Source: Cystobacter fuscus
GTDB lineage: Bacteria; Myxococcota; Myxococcia; Myxococcales; Myxococcaceae
Assembly: GCF_002305875.1 (NCBI RefSeq)
Contig: NZ_CP022098.1
Coordinates: forward strand, 9,362,001-9,426,000
Length of the DNA stretch: 64,000 bases
Direction of reading: 5' to 3'
How positions within the stretch are numbered: position 1 is the stretch's first letter; each line of letters begins with the position of its first letter. The notes under the pieces are model-generated. The model was not told the DNA's origin. It saw only the letters and a program-made list of their open reading frames with translations, and searched no databases. Below, piece after piece: positions 27,564 to 39,123 of the stretch. Made by a program: the position numbers and the translations under genes.

Positions 27564-30500
27564 ATGAGCCACTCCCCCTCGACCGACCGCGGACAGCACC
27601 TGAGTGAGGTGCTGGAGCACGCGGGCCACCTGTTGCCGGCGCAGGGTCCCATCGGCGTGTTCGTGCACCACAACACGCTGCACGCCTTCCAGCACCTGCC
27701 CTTCCACGAGGCGCTGGCCGCCGCGAGCGCCACGTTCGAGACGGAGACCTACCTCCCCGAGTCTCGCTACCGCGAGCTGTACCGGCGCGGGCGCATCACC
27801 GACGTGGATCTCAAGGCGGTGCTCGCCGAGCGGGAGCAGGGAGAGCGACGGGAGGAGATGGTGCCGGCCCCGCTGTCACGCCTGGACCTGGAGCTGCTCG
27901 CCCTGCTCCACCCGCCTCCGGTGGAGACGGCCGCCTCGCTGCGCTGGCGGATGAGTGAGTTGGCGGCGACCTCCTCGCTCCGGCCGGACGTGTCGACGGC
28001 CGCGCGCGAGCGGCTCCTGCGGCGCTCCACCGAGGGCATCCGCGGGTGGCTGGACCGGGTGGGCCGGGACTGGACGATGACCGATCTGGCCATGGCCCTG
28101 CTCGAGCCCACGCTGAACACCGCCGTGCGCGCCGCCGCCGCCGAGCCGCGGCGGGCCCTGGCCCAGGAGATCGCCCTGCGCCGCCTGGGCATCCCCTCCG
28201 CCCGGACCGAGGCCTATGTCGCGCAGGTGCGCGCCCGGCTGCTCGGCGCGACGACGACCCTGTCCGTGGAGGGGTGGTTGGGCGCCGAGGTGGCGCTCGT
28301 CCAGGACGCCCTGGCCACGGCGTTCGGGGGCGATGGCTCCCTGGCCTCCCTCAAGGAGCACCTGGAGCGCCACCCCGAGCGCTTCGCGGTGAAGGCGCTC
28401 TGGGCCGCCTGCCGCACGCCCCTGCTCACCGCGCCGGACTCGCGAGAGAAGGCCGAGCCCGGTGGGGTGCGCAGCCACCGCGAGCTGCTGCGGCTGGCCA
28501 CCGGGGAGGACATCAACGAGCTGGTCAACCCCCACCTCATCCGCATCTGCTCGGCCTTCCTCGACGAGGGCCAGTCGCACTGGAGCCTGCCGGAGCGCGA
28601 GTCGGGGCTGTACGCCGCCTGGCGCGCGCTGAAGCTCACCGGCATGGGCGTGCTGCCCGAGTGGCTGGAGGACCTCGAGGTGGACTTGAGACGGGCCTCC
28701 GCCCAGGGCCTGTCCGCGCGGGACGTGGTGCTCGCCGCGCTCGACGAGCTGGGCGTGCCCGAGGCGCAGTGGGAGCCCTACATCACCCGCGTGCTGCTCG
28801 CGCTGCCGGGCTGGGCCGGGATGTTCCACCGCTTGGAGCACAACCCGGCCGATCGGCCCGCGGGCTCGCCTCCGGCACACCTCATCGACTTCCTCGCGGT
28901 GCGCCTCACCCTGGAGCGCCACGCGCTGCGCACCGTGGCCCGGCGCCGGCTGGACTACCAGGGGCCGCTCTCCGGGCTCCTGGCCCGCGCGAGCGACGCC
29001 GCCGCGCACCGGCCCGCGGCCCTGGAGCACCCACTCGAGGAGGGCAGTTGGCGGCTCTTCCAGCTCATGCAGGTGGCGGGGCTGTCGGCCCTGGAGGTGG
29101 CGGACTTCCCGCTCGTCCGGCGCCAGGCCCTGCTCGCGTGGCTGGAGGCCTTCGACGCGCAGGCGCGCCGCCGCGTGTGGCACGAGGCCTACGAGCACCA
29201 CTACCGCATGGACATCCTCCAGGCGCTCGCGCAGAACCGGCTCCGCCCCGAGCCGGAGCGCACGGTGGAGGATCCGCGCTTCCAGGTCGTCTTCTGCATG
29301 GATGACCGCGAGGAGTCCTTCCGCCGGCACTTCGAGGAGCAGAGCCCGCGGCACGACACGTTCGGCATCGCCGGCTTCTTCGGCGTGGCCATGGACTACC
29401 GCGGCCTGGACGACGCGGGCCTCGCCGCCCTGTGCCCCATCGTGGTCACCCCGGCGCACATCGTCGAGGAGCGGGCCCACCCGGATCACGGCCACCTGGC
29501 CGAGACCCGCGCCCGGCTGCGCGCCCTCGGGGCCCGTCTCGAGCACTGGCTGCACGGCGGCTCGCACGCGCTCGAGTTCAGCTGGCTGCTCACGCCCCTG
29601 CTGGGACTCGTCTCCGCGCTGATGCTGCCCCTGCAGATCTTCGCCCCGCGCCGGGTGAGCCTGATGCGCCGGGCACTCGCCCAGCGGCTGCTGCCCACGC
29701 CCCGCACGCAGCTCACCAGCCTGAGGGACGAGGCGGCCGAGCAGCTCCACCTCAAGCCCCTGGGCTTCACCGTCGCCGAGAAGGCGGCGCGCGTGGCCAA
29801 CTCGCTGGAGAACCTGGGGCTGGTGGACGGCTTCGCGCCGCTCGTGGTGGTGCTGGGCCATGGCGCCATCAGCGTCAACAACCCGCACCAGTCCGCCTAC
29901 GACTGCGGTGCCTGCGGCGGCCGTCACGGCGGCCCCAACGCGCGCCTCTTCTCGGAGATGGCCAACCGGCCCGAGGTGCGGGCGCTCTTGCGCGAGCGCG
30001 GCATCCACATCCCCGACACGACGTGGTTCATCGGCGGCCTGCACAACACCACCACCGATGAGATCGTGCTCTACGACACCGAGGCGGTGCCCGAGGCCCT
30101 GCGCGGCGAGTTCACCGCCCTGAAGGAGTCGCTGGACAGCGCGCGCACCCTGTCGGCGCACGAGCGCTGCCGGCGCTTCGAGTCCGCGCCCCTGAGCCTG
30201 TCTCCCGAGGCGGCCCTGCGGCACGTGGAGGAGCGCGCGGCGGACCTGAGCCAGGCGCGTCCCGAGCTGGGCCACGTCACCAACGCCACGTGCGTGGTGG
30301 GACGCCGCGCCCTCACCCGAGGCCTGTTCCTGGACCGGCGCGCCTTCCTCATCTCGTATGACCCCACGAGGGACTCCTCCGGCGCCATCGCCGAGCGCAT
30401 CCTCGCCGCGGCGGGCCCCGTGGGCGCGGGCATCAACCTGGAGTACTACTTCTCCTGCATCGACAATGACCGCTACGGGTCCGGCACCAAGCTGCCCCAC

Positions 30501-30873
30501 AACCTCACCAGCCTGCTCGGGGTGATGGACGGCGTGGAGAGCGACCTGCGCACGGGCCTGCCCCGGCAGATGATCGAGATCCACGAGCCGGTGCGGCTGC
30601 TCCTGGTCGTGGAGGCCAGCGTGGAGGTGCTCGGGGGCATCTACGAGCGCCAGCCCATCCTGCGCGAGCTCATTGGCAATGAATGGGTCCAGCTCGTGAG
30701 CGTGGACCCGGTCACCGGCGCGCAGATGCGCTTCACGCCCCGGGGCTTCCAACCCGTCACCCCGCCGCCGGCGCCCCTGCCGGTGGTGGCCTCCTCGCCG
30801 GAGTGGTATCGCGGTCAGCGCGATTTCCTGCCTCCGGCGCTGATCGACGCTTCCCAGAAGAAAGAGTCTGACC

Positions 30874-30887
<14 letters not shown>
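27564..30887 (+). CDS. dabA: DabA: inorganic carbon uptake subunit (DUF2309/UPF0753)
   Basis: Large soluble/peripheral protein of 1107 residues that, with a proton-conducting DabB, converts CO2 to trapped bicarbonate in the cytoplasm using ion flow. The zinc-site residues known from Halothiobacillus DabA are all present with identical spacing: Cys 578 and Asp 580 in FCMDDRE, His 766 in VLGHGA and Cys 781 in YDCGACGGRHGGPN. It is longer than many family members but has no obvious extra domain. The ATG lies 33 bp after the SulP stop, and the next gene starts inside its 3' end (14-bp overlap), so the operon is tightly coupled. Confidence 0.93.
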
Positions 30888-32279
<1,392 letters not shown>

Positions 32280-32280
<1 letters not shown>

Positions 32281-33830
32281 TGCGGACGTCCCTTCCCCTT
32301 CTCTCCCTCCTGGTGGTGTTGCCCGCGCTGGGCGCCGCGGCGCTGCGCCAGCTCCGCCAGCCCGAGCGTCAGCGCCGGGTGGCGCTCGGCGTGGCGACGC
32401 TCACCCTGCTCCTGACACTGGGCGCGGTGGTCCTCTTCGAGGGCGGCGTCCCCGGCGTGCAGCTGCATGAGTCGTGGTTCCGCGTGCCGGGGCTCGGCGT
32501 GGAGCTGCGGCTGGGCGTGGATGGCATGAGCGTGCTGGCGCTGGTGGTCACCGCGCTGCTCACCCTGGGGCTGGTGGCGGCCGGTCCGCGCCAGTCGCTC
32601 GACCGGGGCACGCTCGGCGCGCTGCTGCTCACCGAGAGCATGACCCTGGGCTTCTTCTGCGCCGAGGACCTGGCGCTGATGACCGTCTTCTTCATCGCCA
32701 CCCTGGTGCCGACCGGCGCGCTGCTGGCGCGTCAGGCGCGGGCACGGCCCGAGGCCCGGGCGCTGCGCACCTTCGGCGTCTACATGCTCATGAGCGCGCT
32801 GCCCCTCGTGGTGGCCACGGCCCTGGTGGGCCTCGAGGGCTGGCGCACTGGAGCACCGGCGCCCTTCGGCCTGACGGAGCTGATCGCCCGGGGGCTGCCG
32901 GCGACGTGGCACCTGCCCGTGTTCGCGTTGTTGATGCTGGCGGTGTGCGTGCGCATGGCGGTGGTGCCCTTCCACTCCTGGCTGCCCGTGCTCATGGCGC
33001 GCGGCCCGTTCGGCGTGGGCTTGCTGCTGGTGAACGCGCACGCGGGGCTGTACCTGCTGGTGCGCGTGGTGATGCCGCTGCTGCCCGGGGAGTGGAACCG
33101 GGGCGGCGTGATGCTCGGAACGCTGGGCCTGTGCGCCGCCCTGTATGGCGCGGTGCTGGCGCTGGCGCAGACGGATCTGCGCCGCGTGGTGGGCTTCCTC
33201 CTGGCGAGCCAGTCGGGCCTGATGCTGGCGGGGCTCGCCATCGGCAACACGCAGAGCATCTCCGGCGCGCTCATCCAGAGCGTGGCCGCGGGCATCGCGC
33301 TCACGGGGTTGGATCTCGTCGTGCGCGCCATCGAGGCCCGCACGGGCACCACGGACATGACGCGGCTGGGAGGACTCGTGCGCCGCGGCCCGCGTCTGGC
33401 GGCCTTCTTCTTCCTCATGGGCTTTGGCAGCCTCGGCTTCCCGGGCACACTGAGCTTCGTGGGCGAGGATCTGCTGCTGCACGGCATCCTGGACACCCAC
33501 CCACTGGTGGCGCTGCCCCTGCTGCTGACCACCGCCATCAACGGCGTCACCTTCCTGCGCGCCTTCCAGCGCACCTTCCTCGGCTCGCCCGCCCATGGCC
33601 AGGCGGCCCTGCTGGAGACGGTGGAGGACTTGTTGCCCCGGGAGCGGGGGATGGTGTTCGCCCTGTTCGCCCTGGTGGTGCTCGGCGGATTGGTGCCGGG
33701 ACCGCTGCTGCACCTGCGCGCCTCGCAGGTGGAATCCCTGGCGGGCCCCGAGTCCTCCTCCAGTCACCACGAGGAGTCCGTGTCACGGGGTGAGCTCCCT
33801 TCCGAGGCGCTTTCCCTGGCATGTCCTTGA
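32280..33830 (+). CDS. NuoM/NuoL-like proton-conducting membrane protein (DabB-like 2)
   Basis: Second complex I-type subunit of 516 residues, starting at an ATG that shares one base with the stop before it (TGATG). Features: LGVDGMSVLALVVTALLTLG, FFIATLVPTGALLA, VPFHSWLPVLMARGPFGVGLLLVNAHAGLYLLVRV and GFPGTLSFVGEDLLLHG. The VDGMS and FHSWLP blocks are typical of NuoM. Most described Dab loci have one such subunit, so two in series is notable. A 33-residue polar tail ends the protein. Confidence 0.83.
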
Positions 33831-33860
33831 AGGTGCAAGGATTGACGCGAGGGTGAAAGC

Positions 33861-33889
33861 GGGCACCCACGGCATGTGGGTGCGCCTTT
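33861..33889 (+). terminator. Probable terminator after the SulP-Dab operon
   Basis: GCACCCAC (33863-33870) and GTGGGTGC (33876-33883) form an 8-bp stem with a 5-base loop, followed by GCCTTTC. It lies 33 bp after the last stop of the operon. Confidence 0.5.
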
Positions 33890-33969
33890 CCCTGGCGCGT
33901 CGCGCCATCGAAAACTTGACGAAGCCGGTCCCCCGCCTTCACTAGGGCGCGCCACCCGAGGGGATCCGC

Positions 33970-34824
33970 ATGAACCGTCGCTCGTTGTGTTTTGTCGCCC
34001 TGCTCGCCTCCCTGCTGACGTCGTCCACCGCCTTCGCCGGAGTCTGGTTCGAGCTGTTGCGCGCACCGTGCTTCACCGGGGACAAGGACAACATGGCCCT
34101 CGGAGGTCGCTACCGCGGCGCCGTGGACTGCTTCAACGAGGACTTCAATGGCGGCGGCGCGCGGACCACGCTGACCATCAAGGCGTTCCAGCAGTGGGAG
34201 TACGGGTCGGTGTTCCTGTACTACGACATCACCGGCCCCTTCACCCCCGCGAGCGTCTTCAAGCAGAGCGCCAACACGAAGGGCGGCTTCTTCGGTGGCA
34301 TCACGATCGCGGTGTCGCCCAAGTCGATCGCGGAGAAGGTGCTGGAGCGGAAGTTCGACTGGGGACCGCTGCGCGACGTCTCGCTCAAGTACGAGATGGA
34401 GCACGTGAGCAAGTTCGGCATGCTGCACTACTACGGCCTGCAGTGGGACCTGGCCGTGCCGGGCATGGACTTCGTGACGGCCACCACGGTCATCCGCGAT
34501 GACTGGGCGTTCCGGGGCGTGGACCTGCAGGTGGGCCTCGCCTGGCAGAAGTCCTTCTCGCTGGGCACGCAGGACTTCCTCTTCCTCGGCTTCTTCCAGA
34601 CGGGCCTGTTCGGCGAGGGCGAGGGCGTGGGCGCGATGGCGGGCTCGCGGGGCAACCGCTTCTTCCTGGCCCAGCCCGAGCTGCTGTGGGACTTCGGCAA
34701 GCTCGTCCACTTCACCCCGGGCAAGATCTACCTCGGTGGCGAGTACCAGCTCGCCTACAACCGCTACCTCATCCAGGGGAAGATCGAGAACGTGCTCCAG
34801 GGCATGATCCGCTGGAACATCTGA
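33970..34824 (+). CDS. Outer-membrane beta-barrel protein, Tsx/OmpK-like
   Basis: Exported protein of 284 residues with a signal peptide ending at AFA (about residue 23). The mature part alternates hydrophobic and polar residues in many aromatic-rich strands (YGSVFLYYDITGPF, FFQTGLFGEGEG, IYLGGEYQLAYNRYLI), and ends in an amphipathic strand typical of barrels. Sequence feel and size fit the Tsx-like nucleoside-channel family. A BMP-type nucleoside-binding lipoprotein lies 4 kb downstream, a weak functional hint. Family assignment is tentative. Confidence 0.55.
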   Translation: MNRRSLCFVALLASLLTSSTAFAGVWFELLRAPCFTGDKDNMALGGRYRGAVDCFNEDFNGGGARTTLTIKAFQQWEYGSVFLYYDITGPFTPASVFKQSANTKGGFFGGITIAVSPKSIAEKVLERKFDWGPLRDVSLKYEMEHVSKFGMLHYYGLQWDLAVPGMDFVTATTVIRDDWAFRGVDLQVGLAWQKSFSLGTQDFLFLGFFQTGLFGEGEGVGAMAGSRGNRFFLAQPELLWDFGKLVHFTPGKIYLGGEYQLAYNRYLIQGKIENVLQGMIRWNI

Positions 34825-34871
34825 TTCCCCGCTGAATCCCTCGTGAGTCCCCCCAGGGGGCGTGTGGAACA

Positions 34872-35945
34872 ATGGGCCGCCTCGTGACGACCCTCCACCG
34901 CCCCCTGTCCGTCTCGTTGCTGCTGTTGCTGTGGTCCGCGGCGCCGGCACTCGCCCGGGAACCCCGGACGTCCCGTGCTCCCGAGCCCCTGCTGTCCCTG
35001 CTCGAGCCCGCCGGAGAGGGCTGTGAGTGGGTCCGGCTCCAACCCCTCTCGGCCGTCCGCCAGGTCATCGCCCGGCTCGCCGTGGACTGTCAGGGAGGAG
35101 CCACCGCGCTGAGCCGGGATGGGAAACGCGGCGCGGCGAGGTTCTGGCGAGGCGGCGTCAGCGCGCCCGTGACGGGCAGGCCCACCTTCCCCGAGCGATT
35201 TCCCTCCCCCGCCTTCCGCGACCGCCTGTTCCTCGTGGACGTGGAGACGGCCGCCGCCACGGAGCTGCCGTTGCCGGGCTCGGGAGAGCTCATCGAGTTC
35301 GGCTTCGATGCCGAGGGCCAGTTGCTGGGGCTCACCCTCCAGAAGCCCAGCCCCGAGCAGGAGCGCCAGGGAGAGGCGGAGATTGACGGCACCCGCGTCG
35401 TGCTCGAGACGAGCGAGGGGAAGCGGCCCCTGCTCGCCCACGCCTTCCAGTGGCGGGACGGCGCCTGGAAGCGGCGGGAAGTGAAGGCCACCACCGACAC
35501 CACGGGGCCGCGGGTGCTCGCGCTGCGCCAGAAGCTGGGTGAGCGCTCGAGCCACACCCTGGATCCGCGCTTCATGCCCGAGGAGCTCGAGGACGACGTC
35601 GTCCTCGATCAACTGTATGCCTTTTCCCCGGAGGAGCCCGAGGGGGAGTGGACCCTGCTGCGCCCTGGGGGCTTCCGCCTCGCGGTCTGGAGCATCCCCT
35701 TCGGGGAGGAGGAAGCCCTGGCAACGGGGCTCGTGCGCAAGGTGGACAAGCAGAAGGTGTCCGCGCTCCCCGGCTTTCCCCTGCGGCCCAATGACCTGGC
35801 CAGCGTCCAGATACGGGGGACCTTTCTCCTGCTCTCGCTCGCCGACTCCGGTGCGCACCCGTACCTGTACCGGGGAGGCAAGCTCGTCTGGAATTCGGAG
35901 AGCGCCCGGGCGGTGACCTTCTGGCCGTCCCACCCAGGCAGGTAG
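34872..35945 (+). CDS. Secreted hypothetical protein
   Basis: Protein of 357 residues with a signal peptide (LLLLLWSAAPALA, cut near residue 28). The mature part is acidic, with short beta-type segments and no Cys cluster, repeat or enzyme motif I recognise. A Cys pair may form from GEGCEW and VDCQGG. The gene stands alone between the barrel protein and the repeat protein; RBS signals are weak. No function assigned. Confidence 0.65.
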   Translation: MGRLVTTLHRPLSVSLLLLLWSAAPALAREPRTSRAPEPLLSLLEPAGEGCEWVRLQPLSAVRQVIARLAVDCQGGATALSRDGKRGAARFWRGGVSAPVTGRPTFPERFPSPAFRDRLFLVDVETAAATELPLPGSGELIEFGFDAEGQLLGLTLQKPSPEQERQGEAEIDGTRVVLETSEGKRPLLAHAFQWRDGAWKRREVKATTDTTGPRVLALRQKLGERSSHTLDPRFMPEELEDDVVLDQLYAFSPEEPEGEWTLLRPGGFRLAVWSIPFGEEEALATGLVRKVDKQKVSALPGFPLRPNDLASVQIRGTFLLLSLADSGAHPYLYRGGKLVWNSESARAVTFWPSHPGR

Positions 35946-36101
35946 GCGGGCTCCACTGCTCGCCGACTCGCGGCGCTGGGGAGGGACGCTTCACCGAGCG
36001 TCCGCTCGTGAATACTTTTTCCTTGGAATCGCGATGGCTGGTCCTGGTCGGGAAGGAGGTTTCCCCCGCGGCCACGCGCCTCACGAATGAAAGGCGAGAA
36101 C

Positions 36102-36662
36102 ATGCGGACGAACATCCTGGCGGTCGCGGTGGTGACGACCTCGTTGGGCATGGTGGGAATCGCCAATGCGCAGCAACAAGACACCACCCAGTCCCAGCAA
36201 CCCATGGCTGGCAGCCATGCGCTCCAGCAACCCCTGACGGGCAGCTACACCTTCCAGCAACCGATGGCCGGCAGCTATGCGCTCCAGCAGCCCCTGACCG
36301 GTAGCTATGGCCTCCAGCAGCCCTTGACGGGCAGCTACACCCTCCAGCAACCCCTGACGGGCAGCTACACCCTCCAGCAGCCCCTGCTGGGCAGCACCCT
36401 GGGACAACAGTCTTCCTCCGGAAGCTTCAGCTCTCAGCTCCCCATGACTGGCTCCTCGAACTTCCAGACCACGCTGCCGGGTGACTCCAGCTCGCTGTCG
36501 AGCGGCTCCTTGTCGGGTAGCTCGCTGTCGAGCGGCTCCTCGCTGGGCAGCCCGCTGTCGGGCAGCACCACGACCTCGCCTGGAAGCACCCCGGTGCAGC
36601 AACCCGGGCTCTCGACCCTGCCCTCCACGCAGCCCGGAAGCACGACGTCCGGCGTGCGCTGA
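36102..36662 (+). CDS. Secreted decapeptide-repeat protein
   Basis: Exported low-complexity protein of 186 residues. A signal peptide ends at IANA (about residue 23). Seven 10-residue repeats, mostly LQQPLTGSYT, follow, then a Ser/Gly/Leu-rich region and a Pro/Gln/Thr-rich tail. There is no Cys and almost no charge. AAGGCGAG just upstream supports the ATG at 36102 over one at 36087. It could be a surface or matrix-associated structural protein; no homologue is recognised. Confidence 0.7.
   Translation: MRTNILAVAVVTTSLGMVGIANAQQQDTTQSQQPMAGSHALQQPLTGSYTFQQPMAGSYALQQPLTGSYGLQQPLTGSYTLQQPLTGSYTLQQPLLGSTLGQQSSSGSFSSQLPMTGSSNFQTTLPGDSSSLSSGSLSGSSLSSGSSLGSPLSGSTTTSPGSTPVQQPGLSTLPSTQPGSTTSGVR
36195..36404 (+). 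repeat. Seven 30-bp tandem repeats encoding a decapeptide
   Basis: Units start with CAGCA(A/G)CC and encode QQPLTGSYTL or close variants (QQPMAGSYAL, QQPLTGSYGL). Units 5 and 6 are almost the same at DNA level. The last unit is degenerate. In-frame units of this length can change in number by slippage or recombination. Confidence 0.9.
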
Positions 36663-36679
36663 CGCTCCGCGGTGAGACA

Positions 36680-36708
36680 ACGGGCCGGGGTCATTTGCCC
36701 CGGCCCGT
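36680..36708 (+). terminator. Strong hairpin after the repeat-protein gene
   Basis: ACGGGCCGGGG and CCCCGGCCCGT pair over 11 bp with a 7-base loop, 18 bp after the stop. Only ATTCC follows, so a full T-run is absent, but the stem is very stable. Confidence 0.65.
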
Positions 36709-36748
36709 ATTCCGTCAGGACGCGAGGCGCGGTACACCAGGGGCCATC

Positions 36749-37861
36749 ATGGCGGAACTCCCGATGAACATTCCCACTGTCGACCTCGCCGATCTCTCAT
36801 CAGAGGACCCTTCCCGAATCGAGCGCGGCACGATGGCGATCCGGGAGGCCTTCGGCGTCTTCGGGCTCGTCTACGTGAAGAACCATGGCGTCGATGCCCA
36901 GGCACTCGACCGGCTCTATGACGCGTTCGGTGCGTTCATCGCCCGGCCCACCGAGGCCAAGCGCCCCTACGGCCGTGCCGACATCTGGTACCAGCGAGGC
37001 TGGACACCGCCGAACACCGAGGTCGCCGTGGCCGGCAATGGTCAGCCCGACTTCAAGGAGTGCTACTTCGCCGCGCCCTACCCGCCCGACGAGAACTCCG
37101 TGCTCGAGTTCCCCAACCTCTACCCGGAGAACATCTGGCCGGAGGACGCGCCGCCGTACTTCCAGGAAGGACTGCTCTCGCTCGGCCGCTCGCTGCACGA
37201 GGCGGGCTTGTCGCTCCTGCGGGGTGCCGCCATGGCGCTCGGCGTGCCCCAGAAGACGTTCACCGATGTCTGCGAGCGGGGTCCCCACGTCACCCGGGTG
37301 CTGCAATACCTGCCGCTGAAGCCCTCGCAGGTGAACACCGGCATCCTCTGGGGCGAGGAGCACACGGACTTCAACCTGCTCACGCTGCTGCCCGGTGGCC
37401 GGTTCCTGGATCCCCAGGTCCGCCCCGCGCCCCGGCCGGATGAGCGGAGCGGGCTGTACCTGCGCACCCGCGCCACCCCCGAGGAGCCCAAGGGCCGGCT
37501 CGTGCAAGGCGTCGCCCCGGCCGGGTGCCTCGTCGCGCAGGTGGGCCAGCAACTGGAGATCCTCACCGGTGGCACGTTCCTGGCGACGCCCCACGTCATC
37601 ACCGCGCCCGGCGTACCCGGCTGGCAGCGGCAGTCCGCCGCGCACTTCATGCACGTGCACACGAGCACGGTGCTCTTCCCCCTGGAGAAGTTCCGCACCC
37701 CCGAGGCCATCCGGAACTACGCGCCCCCGGTGCTCGCGGGCACGTACGACATCAAGACCCTGGTGGACGTCGGCCTGGCGACCCCGGACGCGCTCGATCA
37801 GCTCGGCTACCGGCATTACGACCGGCTCCACCGCATGCGCGCGAACGGCTCCAGCACCTGA
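36749..37861 (+). CDS. 2-oxoglutarate/Fe(II) oxygenase, isopenicillin N synthase-like
   Basis: Non-heme iron oxygenase of 370 residues. The N-terminal DIOX_N part runs from IPTVDLADLSSEDP through GLVYVKNHGVD. The iron ligands are His and Asp in EEHTDFNLLTLL and the distal His in ATPHVIT; the typical RxS partner for 2-oxoglutarate is not obvious after it. Related bacterial enzymes oxidise small molecules or amino acid derivatives. The ATG at 36749 begins right before the family N-terminus. The gene stands between hairpin-terminated and lipoprotein genes, without an operon partner that reveals the substrate. Confidence 0.83.
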   Translation: MAELPMNIPTVDLADLSSEDPSRIERGTMAIREAFGVFGLVYVKNHGVDAQALDRLYDAFGAFIARPTEAKRPYGRADIWYQRGWTPPNTEVAVAGNGQPDFKECYFAAPYPPDENSVLEFPNLYPENIWPEDAPPYFQEGLLSLGRSLHEAGLSLLRGAAMALGVPQKTFTDVCERGPHVTRVLQYLPLKPSQVNTGILWGEEHTDFNLLTLLPGGRFLDPQVRPAPRPDERSGLYLRTRATPEEPKGRLVQGVAPAGCLVAQVGQQLEILTGGTFLATPHVITAPGVPGWQRQSAAHFMHVHTSTVLFPLEKFRTPEAIRNYAPPVLAGTYDIKTLVDVGLATPDALDQLGYRHYDRLHRMRANGSST

Positions 37862-37891
37862 CGCATCGCGTCCATGCTAGGACACGGGCCC

Positions 37892-39097
37892 ATGCGCCCG
37901 AGCCTCTCGACCCTGCTCCTCGCGTCATCCCTGCTCCTGGCCTGCAAGAGCGCCAAGGAGGAACCCGCCCCGGTGGCCCCCGCCGCCCCGTCCGCCCCGA
38001 CGGCCATGAAGCCCGCGCCGAAGACGACGCGGGTGGGCCTCGTGCTCAGCCTCGGAGGGCGAGGGGACCAGTCCTTCAACGACTCGGCCCTGCGGGGGCT
38101 GGAGGAGTGGGCCGCGGGCGTGAGGTACGAGGGAGGCGGCTACAAGGACCTCACCCCCGAGGAGCGGCAGGCCTCGCTCCAGGGCTCGTTGGGCCAGGAC
38201 CTGGCCCGGCGCGACTCGCCGGTGGAGCCGCTCGGCATCACCCCGGTCGTCATCCAGAGCCGCGTGGCGGAGGACTACGAGCCCAACCTGCAACTGCTCG
38301 CGGACCAGGGCGTGCCGCTGTCGCTCGCGGTGGGCTTCCAGTTGGAGAACGCGGTGGAGACGGCCGCGAAGCGCGACCCGGAGATGCACTTCCTGCTCGT
38401 GGACAGCCCGCTGGTGTCGCCCCAGGGCGAGCCGTACACCCTGCCCAACGTGCGCACCGTCGTCTTCCGTGAGGAGGAGGGCTGCTACCTCGTGGGCGCG
38501 CTGGCGGGACTCGCGACGAAGACGAACAAGGTGGGCTTCGTGGGCGGCATGGAGATACCGCTGGTCAAGCGCTTCGAGGCGGGCTTCCGCGCCGGCGTGG
38601 CGGCCACCAATCCCAAGGCCACGGTGGTGGCCAACTACACCGGGGGCTTCACCAACTTCGCCCTGGGCAAGCAGGTGGGGCAGGATCTGCTGACCAAGGG
38701 CTCGGACGTCATCTTCGCCGCGGCGGGAGTGGATGGACTGGGCGCCATCCAGGCGGTGAAGGAGGCGCGCGACGAGGGGAAGGTCGTCTACGTCCTGGGG
38801 GTGGACTCGGATCCCTCCCATCTGGCGCCCAAGGCCGTGCTGTCCGCGGTCATCAAGCGCGTGGACCTGGTGGTGTACGAGGCCGTGCGCGACCAGGTGC
38901 GTGGCCAGTTCCGGGGCGGCACCCAGTCCCTGGGCCTCAAGGAGGGCGGCATCGCCTACGCGCCGGTGCGGCTGGACTTCCCCGGCAAGGACGAGGCCCT
39001 GCGCACGATGGAGTCGCTCAAGGCGAAGATCATCGCCGGGGAGATCCAGGTACCCACCCACCCGTCACAGCTCACGGGCGCCAGGCCGAAGCCCTGA
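37892..39097 (+). CDS. BMP-family substrate-binding lipoprotein (PnrA-like)
   Basis: Periplasmic binding lipoprotein of 401 residues. The leader ends LLLAC (Cys 18 or so), then a Pro/Ala linker, then the BMP domain with VGLVLSLGGRGDQSFNDSA, GCYLVGALAGLATKTNKVGFVGG and VIFAAAGVDGLGAIQAV. BMP proteins deliver purine nucleosides or similar ligands to ABC importers; no ABC genes are adjacent, so it may serve a distant permease. The ATG at 37892 gives the lipoprotein leader directly. Confidence 0.85.
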   Translation: MRPSLSTLLLASSLLLACKSAKEEPAPVAPAAPSAPTAMKPAPKTTRVGLVLSLGGRGDQSFNDSALRGLEEWAAGVRYEGGGYKDLTPEERQASLQGSLGQDLARRDSPVEPLGITPVVIQSRVAEDYEPNLQLLADQGVPLSLAVGFQLENAVETAAKRDPEMHFLLVDSPLVSPQGEPYTLPNVRTVVFREEEGCYLVGALAGLATKTNKVGFVGGMEIPLVKRFEAGFRAGVAATNPKATVVANYTGGFTNFALGKQVGQDLLTKGSDVIFAAAGVDGLGAIQAVKEARDEGKVVYVLGVDSDPSHLAPKAVLSAVIKRVDLVVYEAVRDQVRGQFRGGTQSLGLKEGGIAYAPVRLDFPGKDEALRTMESLKAKIIAGEIQVPTHPSQLTGARPKP

Positions 39098-39123
39098 AGC
39101 GCGCGGGGGACGAGGGGCGGGCA

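Noticed and set aside
36195-36404. CRISPR array
   Set aside because: The 30-bp units are contiguous without spacers and are in frame within a secreted protein.
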